This document shows, one piece after another, positions 1 through 5,220 of a DNA stretch of 5,889 nt. Made by a program: the position numbers and the translations under genes. The DNA comes from Eutrophocola sp964601805 (GTDB lineage: Bacteria; Pseudomonadota; Gammaproteobacteria; Pseudomonadales; Pseudohongiellaceae): NCBI GenBank assembly GCA_964601805.1, contig CAZROW010000111.1, positions 1 to 5,889 of the forward strand, given 5' to 3'. The notes below the pieces were generated by a model. The model saw only the letters and a program-made list of their open reading frames with translations. It made no database searches and was not told the DNA's origin. How positions within the stretch are numbered: the stretch's first letter is position 1; the number at the start of each line of letters is the position of its first letter.

Positions 1-173
1 GCATGGTGTCGTTCAGTGAGTTTCTGGATGAGGAAGATACGCAAGCGCTGCGCGCTTATGTCGTGAGCCTGGCCAATGACCTGAAAGAGAACCCACCCCC
101 GGCCTTCGGCAGGCCGCCAGCACCGGCGCCTGAACCGGAGCAAGAAGAGGAAGCTGAAGAGCTGCATGAGTGA
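1..173 (+). CDS. C-terminal fragment of a cytochrome c domain, probably the end of a PQQ-dependent alcohol dehydrogenase
   Basis: The gene enters from the left edge, so only its last 57 codons plus TGA are visible. They read in the frame that has ATG at position 3. The segment MVSFSEFLDEEDTQALRAYV has the form of the last helix of a class I cytochrome c. There a Met (the likely sixth haem-iron ligand) is followed by a short loop, an acidic D/E-E-D turn and an (I/L)RAYV helix. This arrangement is common at the C-terminus of quinohaemoprotein alcohol dehydrogenases, where the haem domain passes electrons from PQQ to the respiratory chain in the periplasm. The CXXCH haem site and any PQQ domain would lie outside the window, so a stand-alone cytochrome c is equally possible. 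After the helix comes a Pro-rich, then Glu-rich tail of about 28 residues, which is not part of the usual fold. The ATG at position 3 is an internal codon, not a start. The gene converges on the minus-strand MBL gene. Confidence 0.72.
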   Translation, partial: MVSFSEFLDEEDTQALRAYVVSLANDLKENPPPAFGRPPAPAPEPEQEEEAEELHE

Positions 174-180
174 TTGACGT

Positions 181-209
181 CAAGTTGCCCGGCCAGGCCG
201 GGCAACTTG
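181..209. terminator. Perfect 14-bp inverted repeat between convergent genes, likely bidirectional terminator
   Basis: Positions 181-194 (CAAGTTGCCCGGCC) are exactly complementary to 196-209, with a single A between. In RNA the innermost pairs would open to give a GC-rich stem. It starts seven bases after the plus-strand stop and lies between two converging genes, the typical place for a shared terminator. No run of T follows on either strand, so it is not a classical intrinsic terminator. It may instead block read-through or protect 3' ends. Confidence 0.6.
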
Positions 210-218
210 CTTCGGCAC

Positions 219-234
219 ACAGACTGCTGTCTGT
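219..234. terminator. Second small hairpin in the convergent gap
   Basis: ACAGAC (219-224) pairs perfectly with GTCTGT (229-234) around a four-base TGCT loop. It lies six bases beyond the stop of the minus-strand MBL gene and next to the larger palindrome at 181-209. It probably contributes to the 3' end of the minus-strand transcript. The stem is short and has no T-tract, so a termination role is inferred from position only. Confidence 0.35.
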
Positions 235-240
235 GACCCG

Positions 241-1140
241 TTATTTCAGTTCCTGCATCATGTCGGGGATATTCCCGGTGGCAAGTCCGCCGCCCCAGTT
301 GAATTCCGCTAACAGTGCTGCAGCGATAGCCTCGCGATCCGAGCCCTGTCGAACCAGCGTGCGTACCCGCGCGATGATGCCACTGACCTTCTGGCGAAAC
401 GTGAGCAGTTCACTTTTCGAAATCACAGGGCCGTGCCCACCGATCAGGTAGTCAAAGTCGTATGCCGCGAGCTCATCGAGTGCGGACTCAAGCGCGAGCC
501 AGCTACCACCATCGGCGTAATTAACAATGACCGGGATGGAGTCGGCGGTTGTGACCAGGTCGCCGGCGACCAGCACACGTGCCCCGGGCAACCAGGCGAT
601 GGTATCGCCTTGGGTATGCCCCTGGATTTCGCGCAGGTGAATTTCTTTTCCGCCCATCGTCAGCAGCAGGCTATCGGAATACGCAATCTGTGCCGAACCC
701 GAATTGGCTTGCTGCTTCAAAGTCTCGCCGTCGGCAGCGCTGATGATGGTTGTTGCACCATCGGCCTGCAACTGTGGCAAGCCTGCGCTATGGTCGGCGT
801 GGTGGTGGGTCAGGACGACCAGCGCCACTGGCTTGTCAGTCAGTGAGCTCACCTGCTGGATGAGCAGATCATGCATCCCGGCGGACTTAGTATCGAAGAG
901 AACGACGCCCTCGTCCGTCAGGTAAACCGTGGCATTGCCGCCATTGGCAATGAGTTCTCCAATTGACGCGTTGGCGTTCTCGATCACATACACATCATCG
1001 GTTACTCGAGTGAGCTGCGGAGGTGGCTGTTCCATTCCTCCACCCAAGCCACCCCCGAATCCTCCCGGCGGCTGCGCACTGCATGTTGTGCTGACGAAAA
1101 GGAGGACGGCCGCGACGCGCATGGACCAATTACTTCTCAT
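241..1140 (-). CDS. Exported MBL-fold metallo-hydrolase
   Basis: This 299-residue protein belongs to the metallo-beta-lactamase superfamily, whose members hydrolyse esters, thioesters, lactams or related bonds with one or two metal ions. The motif THHHADH (residues 111-117) supplies H112, H114, D116 and H117. H175 in GHTQGD, D194 in VAGDL and H236 in GGHGP complete the usual ligand set, so the site looks intact. Residues 8-23 form a hydrophobic signal segment ending CSA before Gln, predicting Sec export; the Cys there lacks a good lipobox. A Gly/Pro-rich linker (24-42) precedes the fold. The start at 1140 is preferred because AAGG (1148-1151) sits seven bases upstream, whereas the later Met7 has no such site. 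It is the last gene of the minus-strand run, 34 bases after the SnoaL-like gene. The substrate is unknown; the fold alone does not indicate beta-lactamase activity. Confidence 0.88.
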   Translation of the reverse strand: MRSNWSMRVAAVLLFVSTTCSAQPPGGFGGGLGGGMEQPPPQLTRVTDDVYVIENANASIGELIANGGNATVYLTDEGVVLFDTKSAGMHDLLIQQVSSLTDKPVALVVLTHHHADHSAGLPQLQADGATTIISAADGETLKQQANSGSAQIAYSDSLLLTMGGKEIHLREIQGHTQGDTIAWLPGARVLVAGDLVTTADSIPVIVNYADGGSWLALESALDELAAYDFDYLIGGHGPVISKSELLTFRQKVSGIIARVRTLVRQGSDREAIAAALLAEFNWGGGLATGNIPDMMQELK

Positions 1141-1166
1141 AAACTTACCTTACTGACACCAGATAT

Positions 1167-1187
1167 CCTGGGAATCAGAGTCCCAGG
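1167..1187 (-). other. Intercistronic hairpin overlapping the SnoaL-like stop codon
   Basis: CCTGGGA (1167-1173) is perfectly complementary to TCCCAGG (1181-1187) around a seven-base loop that contains the TGA stop of the SnoaL-like gene. In the minus-strand mRNA the stem therefore covers the last sense codons and the stop, and ends 26 bases before the next ATG. No U-tract follows. It could act as an mRNA processing or stability element, or modulate translation of the downstream MBL gene. Function is inferred. Confidence 0.4.
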
Positions 1188-1735
1188 ATCACCTTGGCCA
1201 GTTCCTGGTTGCCCATGTCCATGGCAATCACGCGCTGGCTGATCAGCCACTGGTCATCCACTTTTTCAAACTTGTCCTCGTAACGTCCCACACTCATGAT
1301 TTGCGGACCGACGCCTTCTTCGTTGGCAATAGTCAGTACATAGCAAAACGCGGTGGCTGTCGTGTCACTGGTGAGCTCGACAACCGAGTTGGTCACCACG
1401 TGGCGCATGGTGCCGAAGGAGCGTTCATCCGGCCCGGCGCCGGCATTGAAACGCTTGCGGTCGCTTTCCCCGACGGCAAACAGGGCATCGCGGCCCTTGG
1501 CCAGAACATTGCCTCCGCTCATCAATTCGGCATCTTCCGTAAAGACACTGGCATACATGGCCGGATCGGTCAGGTCATGAGCCAGGGCATAACGGTTTTG
1601 CACTTCCTGGATGAGCAGGCGGTCAGCCAGTTGGTCCAGGTCAGCGGCCTGCGTTGAACCGGCAGCCAGTACCATAAACAGTCCCAGTACACAGCGGGAC
1701 ACCCTGTTCAGTTTGTTGCAGTATTGTGTGTTCAT
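1175..1735 (-). CDS. Exported SnoaL-like / NTF2-superfamily protein
   Basis: This 186-residue protein has the pattern of the SnoaL_4-type branch of the NTF2-like superfamily. These are small cone-shaped alpha+beta barrels that act as isomerases, cyclases, dehydratases or plain binding proteins. Visible family features are the first helix with LLIQEVQNRYALAHDL (about 40-55), SVFTEDAEL (63-71), the central MRHVVTN (110-116), the TATAFCYVL strand (126-134), and a closing GRYEDKF...WLISQRVI segment (150-170). Residues 11-30 form a signal peptide ending STQA, so this copy is probably periplasmic; many relatives are cytosolic. Two adjacent ATGs (1738 and 1735) are possible starts; 1735 gives six bases to AAGGAG (1742-1747). 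A longer frame to 1810 overlaps the upstream gene and is unlikely. H53, D54 and H112 are candidate pocket residues, but catalysis cannot be assumed. It begins 14 bases after the upstream MBL stop, indicating an operon. Confidence 0.83.
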   Translation of the reverse strand: MNTQYCNKLNRVSRCVLGLFMVLAAGSTQAADLDQLADRLLIQEVQNRYALAHDLTDPAMYASVFTEDAELMSGGNVLAKGRDALFAVGESDRKRFNAGAGPDERSFGTMRHVVTNSVVELTSDTTATAFCYVLTIANEEGVGPQIMSVGRYEDKFEKVDDQWLISQRVIAMDMGNQELAKVILGL

Positions 1736-1741
1736 CATTTT

Positions 1742-1747
1742 CTCCTT
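1742..1747 (-). promoter_or_regulatory. Strong ribosome binding site that sets the SnoaL-like start
   Basis: The minus strand reads AAGGAG directly after the TAA stop (1750-1752) of the upstream MBL gene. It sits three bases before the first ATG and six before the second, which favours the ATG at 1735 and rules against the longer frame that overlaps the MBL gene. Confidence 0.7.
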
Positions 1748-1749
1748 GA

Positions 1750-3306
1750 TTAATCCCACGCCAGCGGACAGCCCGGCATGGAAAGTCCGGCATTGGCCAC
1801 CTGGCTGCACAAGGCGCGGGCATTGCCTTTCTGCTGTTCCAGTATCTGGTGGACCTCCGCAATGGGTGTTACGCGGCCATGGATGGGTACATCACGTTCC
1901 ACGTCCAGGTTGCGATACGCGATATTGTCATCATAGGTATTGCCCCAGAAATACACTTCCCAGTTCAGATCAAACAGGTCGCCCTGGATAAGTAATTTAT
2001 GTTCCGGAATGTAGGCGATCAGGCCCTGGGCCATGTGGGCATTGCTGACGGTGTGGTAGAGATCCACGGTGAGCGAGCCGTCGGACATTTGCAGGTGGTC
2101 ATCCACGGCAAGCGTGCTGAGCGGACGCGGGTTACGGCTCAGATTATCGTGGTAGGTAGTGACTTCGCGGTCTCTTAACGCCTGGAACCACTCCATATTG
2201 CCCGCCTGGGCCACCAGCGTAATCCCTTCGGCCATGGCTTCACGCAGCCCGCCGGTGTGATCGAAATGATGGTGGGAAATGATGACCTGGGTAATGGGTT
2301 TGCCCGGCACGGTTTCGCGGGCTTTTTCAATGATCGCCCGCGACCAGGCGCGGTTGGTCGGTAATTCAAACAGGGTCAGGTGATCGTCAAATTCCAGCAG
2401 CACGGAATTGGCGCCATTGTTGCCGATCATGTGCCAGACATGCTCTGCCACCGGCTCGGCGGTGACGGTATAACTGGGGACAGGTGCTGGCGCATTCCTG
2501 ACGGCAGCCGGTGCCGCGAGATTATCAATGGCGCCATTGACCACGTAACGGTCCACATGCAAACGCAGCATGACGGTGTCTTTCCAGTCCGACACGGTGT
2601 TGTAACTCATGGGCAACAGCAAACCGTCAACCGGCAGCCAGGCACTGTATTCGGCGGTCTGGGTAAGCTCACCCAGGTTTTCATGGGGCTCAAGCCAGCG
2701 CACCCAGTGCGGCAGGCCGGTGTCGTTGCTGACAGCGAGGGTAAAGACAGCATCATCTGCCGTGGTCACATCCACCAGGGTGAGTTCCCCTTCCACACGA
2801 CGATTGCTCACAGTCGCGTCGTTATCCAGTGCGGCGCGCACGGCCACCAGGGGAATCGACAACATGTCCATGCGGCGCGTCAGGGCGGTTTCTTCAGAGC
2901 CGCGGCGGGCGTTGCCGTTGTCTGCCACATCATAGGCAATGTCGCCATCCAGTACCTGGTTAATGGGCCGTCCCTGCATCATCGAACGCGCGGCAAAAAT
3001 GAAGGCGCGGTACATGCGGGCGGTAACACGGGTACGGTTGTTGTCCAGGTCAATGACACGCTCGTAGGCGGTCAGGTTGGTCATTTTCTCCGGGGCATTG
3101 TCTTCCGTGGTGATTTCACTGCCGCCGTCCTGGTAGGCCTCATGGCCATAACCGACCAGGCGCAGGCTGCTGACCGCTTCGACTTGTGCCACGCCGCCCA
3201 TGGCGTTGGCGGCATCGATGATGACCTGGCGGGCATTGTCCTGGGCACCTGCGGAAAGGGACAGGGAGAGAAATAACAGGGTCGGGATTATTCGGGATGC
3301 GTGCAT
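1750..3306 (-). CDS. Exported two-domain MBL-fold metallo-hydrolase
   Basis: This 518-residue protein carries an MBL-fold hydrolase in its C-terminal half. The ligand motif SHHHFDH spans 344-350 (H345, H347, D349, H350); the third-ligand region SNAHMAQG gives H424, LIQGDLF gives D443, and IHGR gives H476. All expected metal ligands are present. Residues 5-21 are a clear signal peptide (hydrophobic core, then SAGAQ), so it is probably periplasmic. Residues about 25-265 form a separate, mostly beta region opening with a helix containing AANAMGG and ending in a strand-rich part with a DGLLLPM turn. This resembles the LolA-like or outer-membrane-lipoprotein-sorting type beta-sheet domains seen before some MBL domains, but that match is by eye only. 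Two Cys near the C-terminus (C500, C513) could form a disulfide. The ATG at 3306 is supported by AAGGG seven bases upstream. Substrate unknown; ester or lactone hydrolysis is the generic expectation. Confidence 0.87.
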   Translation of the reverse strand: MHASRIIPTLLFLSLSLSAGAQDNARQVIIDAANAMGGVAQVEAVSSLRLVGYGHEAYQDGGSEITTEDNAPEKMTNLTAYERVIDLDNNRTRVTARMYRAFIFAARSMMQGRPINQVLDGDIAYDVADNGNARRGSEETALTRRMDMLSIPLVAVRAALDNDATVSNRRVEGELTLVDVTTADDAVFTLAVSNDTGLPHWVRWLEPHENLGELTQTAEYSAWLPVDGLLLPMSYNTVSDWKDTVMLRLHVDRYVVNGAIDNLAAPAAVRNAPAPVPSYTVTAEPVAEHVWHMIGNNGANSVLLEFDDHLTLFELPTNRAWSRAIIEKARETVPGKPITQVIISHHHFDHTGGLREAMAEGITLVAQAGNMEWFQALRDREVTTYHDNLSRNPRPLSTLAVDDHLQMSDGSLTVDLYHTVSNAHMAQGLIAYIPEHKLLIQGDLFDLNWEVYFWGNTYDDNIAYRNLDVERDVPIHGRVTPIAEVHQILEQQKGNARALCSQVANAGLSMPGCPLAWD

Positions 3307-3341
3307 GGGGGTTCCCTTGTTTGGTTTTTTTGTTTTTCGAT

Positions 3342-3376
3342 GTCGGCAAACGGCCTGGCGGCCTATGCCGACCTAC
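3342..3376 (-). repeat. REP-like hairpin with GTAG signature (copy 1)
   Basis: On the minus strand the element starts with GTAG (3373-3376) and continues into a stem of GTCGGCA (3366-3372) pairing with TGCCGAC (3342-3348). An inner GGCC/GGCC stem (3352-3355 with 3360-3363) lies around a four-base loop, separated from the outer stem by a small internal loop. A GTAG tetranucleotide followed by an imperfect palindrome is the hallmark of REP elements mobilised by RAYT (REP-associated tyrosine transposase) proteins in gammaproteobacteria. No transposase gene is in the window. Confidence 0.65.
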
Positions 3377-3384
3377 AACGGTTC

Positions 3385-3417
3385 CGTTTATCGTTTTATC
3401 GCTTTATCGTTTTATCG
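3385..3417 (-). repeat. Four tandem copies of an 8-bp unit, CGATAAAN
   Basis: Read on the minus strand the units are CGATAAAA, CGATAAAG, CGATAAAA and CGATAAAC, followed by one G. Seven of eight positions are invariant. The array lies between the two REP-like hairpins in the gap upstream of the 518-residue MBL gene. It could be a slippage-prone microsatellite, a set of protein-binding sites or an AT-rich promoter component. Nothing in the sequence decides between these. Confidence 0.75.
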
Positions 3418-3434
3418 AAATCTGTCTCGAAGCT

Positions 3435-3470
3435 GCCGGATGACGGCACTGCGTGCCTCTTCCGGCCTAC
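3435..3470 (-). repeat. REP-like hairpin with GTAG signature (copy 2)
   Basis: On the minus strand it begins with GTAG (3467-3470), then an outer stem of GCCGGA (3461-3466) with TCCGGC (3435-3440), and an inner stem of GGCAC (3453-3457) with GTGCC (3445-3449) around a three-base loop. On the plus strand its two ends, GCCGGATGACGG and TTCCGGCCTAC, closely resemble the enterobacterial REP consensus, which starts GCCGGATG and ends TCCGGCCTAC. It sits 12 bases after the stop of the unknown Trp-rich gene, a typical REP location. It may stabilise the upstream mRNA or reduce read-through. Confidence 0.72.
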
Positions 3471-3482
3471 ACAAACCAGATT

Positions 3483-4637
3483 TTATTCCTCAGGTTTTTC
3501 CCAACCCTGCTCGAAGAATTTCTCCCAGTTCTGGGCCCAGGGGCGACCCAGGAAATCGATATAACCTTCGTCAAAGGGCGTGAGTTGTGACGGCCGGCCG
3601 TCAGGACCAAGCACGATGCCGTTTTCAACACGGCATTCCACAAACAGGTAGCGCTGCTCGGGATCGTCGATGCCCGCGGTGCGGTTCCAGGGCGTATTGA
3701 TGCGCAGCGGCTCCACAAAGGCTTCCGGGTCATAGAAGATGGCCTCGATGTCCAGGCCTTGACCGTCTTCGGAGCGCTTGATGATCTCGATGACTTCCAG
3801 TTCGTTGCTGAATTCAAACATGGAGTGACTGGTGGTCCAGCCCTGCACGTTGGCCGTCCAGGCTATGAGGGTGTCACCGTCCCAGAAACCGACCGTCTCG
3901 CCGTACCACTGGGGAATCAGGGTGGAATGTTCCTGGCCGATCAGTATCTTGCGGATGAAATTGTCCGCCACACCGCCCAGCAACTGGACCTGGTTGGGCG
4001 TCACCAGCACTTCCATGTCGCGAATGCCCCAGACATACCACCAGCGCATCAGGCCTTCCGGGTAACAGAAGGACGCCATCCACTGCGGCGCATTGTTCAC
4101 CGCCTCGTGGTAGTTCATCTGGGTCATGCGTTCCTGGTATTCCGGCGTCAGCAGGGAAATCATGGTGGAGGTCTGCAGGATATTGCCGTTGGTCCACTGC
4201 TCAGGACCACGGAAGAAAGAACCGCGGAAGTACCAGCCATCCCACTCCGGCAGGGTTGCCCGGGTGTGTGTGTTGTAGGTGCCTTTTTCCTTGGCACGGG
4301 CCATCAGGTCGCGGTAATGCTCTTCTGCGGAGGAGTAGTCATAGGGACTGAAAATCTCCTGCGCACTGATGCCGTAAGAGCAATCTCCCCAGTGCCCGAC
4401 CCGGTCGGCCACCCACATATTGGTTAGCTGGGCCGGTGTATTGCAACGGGTATAGCGGGGATCTTCCCAGTACTGGCTGTCGAAATAAAAATTCTCGGTG
4501 GTGAACAGGTCAACCGGCAAAGGCTCGACACCCGGTGGCGGTTCTGGGCTGTCGTAACGATTGCTTTGGGGCGGCTGTGCCAGCGACTGCATGGATAACA
4601 GCACCAGGGGCAAGGCCAGGGAAATGAACCGGCGCAT
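3483..4637 (-). CDS. Exported Trp-rich protein of unknown function, encoded next to DUF6152
   Basis: This 384-residue protein is not one I can assign to a named domain. Residues 1-21 are a signal peptide (MRRF, hydrophobic core, SLAQ), so it is probably periplasmic. By eye it contains 18 Trp, with clusters at EWDGWYF (131-137) and RWWYVW (198-203). The segment QWYGETVGFWDGDTLIAWT (243-261) matches the G-x-W-(E/D)-G-D-T-L pattern I associate with uncharacterised exported proteins found beside DUF6152 genes. The order Y-F/V-E-C near 330-335 is also like those proteins. Four Cys (65, 86, 191, 335) could form disulfides. The ATG at 4637 is chosen because GAGGAG lies six bases upstream and the signal peptide begins there. 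The frame stays open to 4883, but that part overlaps the DUF6152 gene and looks unlike protein. It follows DUF6152 by 20 bases, indicating co-transcription. Confidence 0.82.
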   Translation of the reverse strand: MRRFISLALPLVLLSMQSLAQPPQSNRYDSPEPPPGVEPLPVDLFTTENFYFDSQYWEDPRYTRCNTPAQLTNMWVADRVGHWGDCSYGISAQEIFSPYDYSSAEEHYRDLMARAKEKGTYNTHTRATLPEWDGWYFRGSFFRGPEQWTNGNILQTSTMISLLTPEYQERMTQMNYHEAVNNAPQWMASFCYPEGLMRWWYVWGIRDMEVLVTPNQVQLLGGVADNFIRKILIGQEHSTLIPQWYGETVGFWDGDTLIAWTANVQGWTTSHSMFEFSNELEVIEIIKRSEDGQGLDIEAIFYDPEAFVEPLRINTPWNRTAGIDDPEQRYLFVECRVENGIVLGPDGRPSQLTPFDEGYIDFLGRPWAQNWEKFFEQGWEKPEE

Positions 4638-4643
4638 GATGTT

Positions 4644-4649
4644 CTCCTC
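4644..4649 (-). promoter_or_regulatory. Ribosome binding site that sets the start of the unknown exported gene
   Basis: GAGGAG on the minus strand, six bases before the ATG at 4637, in the 20-base gap after the DUF6152 stop. It identifies the true start and argues against the longer frame reaching 4883. Confidence 0.7.
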
Positions 4650-4657
4650 AGTTGATC

Positions 4658-5110
4658 TTAGTTGTTCTCGGACAGGTAGACCGTGCCGGTCTCGGGAGTG
4701 CAACCCCCTTCCGGCATGGTCATGCCGCAATTGACCAGTGGCGCGCCGTTGGGCATGGCGCCGAAGGGTTTGCCGTTGCGCAGCGGGTTGAGTTCCACTC
4801 GAATGATAGTACCCACGGGGAAATTGTCCGGCGTTACGCCCTGGCGGGCGATGCGCGTTGCCGGGCCCATTTCTGCGCCCCACTGCAGGACGTTGCCCGC
4901 GTCGTCAGTCATCGGTGTGCCACTGTCATCGAGTAACTCGAAAATCATCTGGGCATGGTTGGCACCGGGAATGTAACGGGTCAGGCGCCCGGTCAGGGTA
5001 CGTCGTTCACTCTGGTCATACATGGCAAAGGAATGGTGAGCCTGGGCAAAGGGCGCCAGGGACGACAGGAGCAGGAAAATGGAGACAGACAAGCACTGGA
5101 AACGTTTCAA
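4658..5110 (-). CDS. Exported DUF6152 family protein
   Basis: This 150-residue protein fits the DUF6152 family, small secreted beta-rich proteins of unknown function. Family-like features are the mature N-terminus HHSFAMYD (25-32), an RTLTGRLTRY strand (37-46), NHAQMIFEL (51-59) in place of the common N-P-H-A segment, WGAEMGPATRIARQG (77-91), and GTIIRVELNPLRNGKPF (100-116) in the position of the usual hydrophilic turn. A clear signal peptide (residues 1-24, ending FAQA) predicts export. Cleavage after A24 would leave His-His at the mature N-terminus. C128 and C137 may form a disulfide. The start is TTG at 5110: it precedes the MKRF-type basic signal start and has AAGGGGGG (5118-5125) seven bases upstream, while the first internal Met (residue 30) would remove the signal peptide. 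It is the first gene after the 110-base gap with a candidate promoter. Function unknown. Confidence 0.86.
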   Translation of the reverse strand: MKRFQCLSVSIFLLLSSLAPFAQAHHSFAMYDQSERRTLTGRLTRYIPGANHAQMIFELLDDSGTPMTDDAGNVLQWGAEMGPATRIARQGVTPDNFPVGTIIRVELNPLRNGKPFGAMPNGAPLVNCGMTMPEGGCTPETGTVYLSENN

Positions 5111-5117
5111 CGTAGAA

Positions 5118-5125
5118 CCCCCCTT
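5118..5125 (-). promoter_or_regulatory. G-rich ribosome binding site for the TTG start of DUF6152
   Basis: The minus strand reads AAGGGGGG, seven bases before TTG at 5110. It is a variant of the AGGAGG core but well spaced, and supports the non-ATG start that preserves the signal peptide. Confidence 0.5.
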
Positions 5126-5149
5126 CAGAAAACGCGCATAGTGTCCCTG

Positions 5150-5177
5150 AGTGTATGCTGCTCAAAGAATTTGTAAA
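5150..5177 (-). promoter_or_regulatory. Candidate sigma-70 promoter for the exported-protein operon
   Basis: On the minus strand TTTACA (5172-5177) matches the -35 consensus at five of six positions. After a 16-base spacer, TACACT (5150-5155) matches the -10 box at four of six. Transcription would begin near 5143, giving a leader of about 33 bases before the DUF6152 TTG. The surrounding stretch is the most AT-rich part of this gap. The promoter is predicted by eye only. Confidence 0.42.
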
Positions 5178-5220
5178 GTTGATTATTTTTATGGGTAATG
5201 ATTTGCAGGCTTGATACCTG

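Noticed and set aside
241..1140. True antibiotic-resistance beta-lactamase
   Set aside because: The HxHxDH motif is shared by the whole MBL superfamily. Gene context and the sequence around the ligands do not point to a beta-lactamase, so only a generic hydrolase is called.
1736..1810. N-terminal extension of the SnoaL-like protein to 1810
   Set aside because: It overlaps the end of the upstream MBL gene and puts the signal peptide internally; the strong AAGGAG at 1742-1747 serves the ATG at 1735.
2380..3276. Long open frame of nearly 300 codons on the plus strand
   Set aside because: It lies wholly antisense to the 518-residue MBL gene, which has an intact metal site and signal peptide. 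The antisense translation is rich in His/Gly/Val, has no recognisable motif and no convincing ribosome binding site.
3319..3340. T-rich stretch next to REP copy 1, considered as an intrinsic terminator
   Set aside because: On the plus strand the T-run precedes the hairpin, and on the minus strand the run after the hairpin is A-rich, so neither strand has the hairpin-then-T order.
3435..3470. Enterobacterial contamination, because the hairpin resembles the E. coli REP consensus
   Set aside because: Flanking genes read continuously and have the same character on both sides, the inner stem differs from the enterobacterial one, and similar GTAG hairpins occur widely in gammaproteobacteria.
3759..4427. 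Plus-strand open frame of 222 codons
   Set aside because: It is antisense to the exported Trp-rich gene, shows no motif or signal, and reads like a shadow of GC-rich codon use on the other strand.
4638..4883. N-terminal extension of the Trp-rich protein to an ATG at 4883
   Set aside because: The extension overlaps the DUF6152 gene, encodes an Arg/Gly/His-rich stretch unlike a real protein, and would bury the signal peptide. GAGGAG before the ATG at 4637 decides the start.
5206..5220. CAGG/CCTG inverted repeat just after the FAH-family stop, considered as a terminator
   Set aside because: The stem is only four pairs with a seven-base loop and no T-tract, too weak to call.
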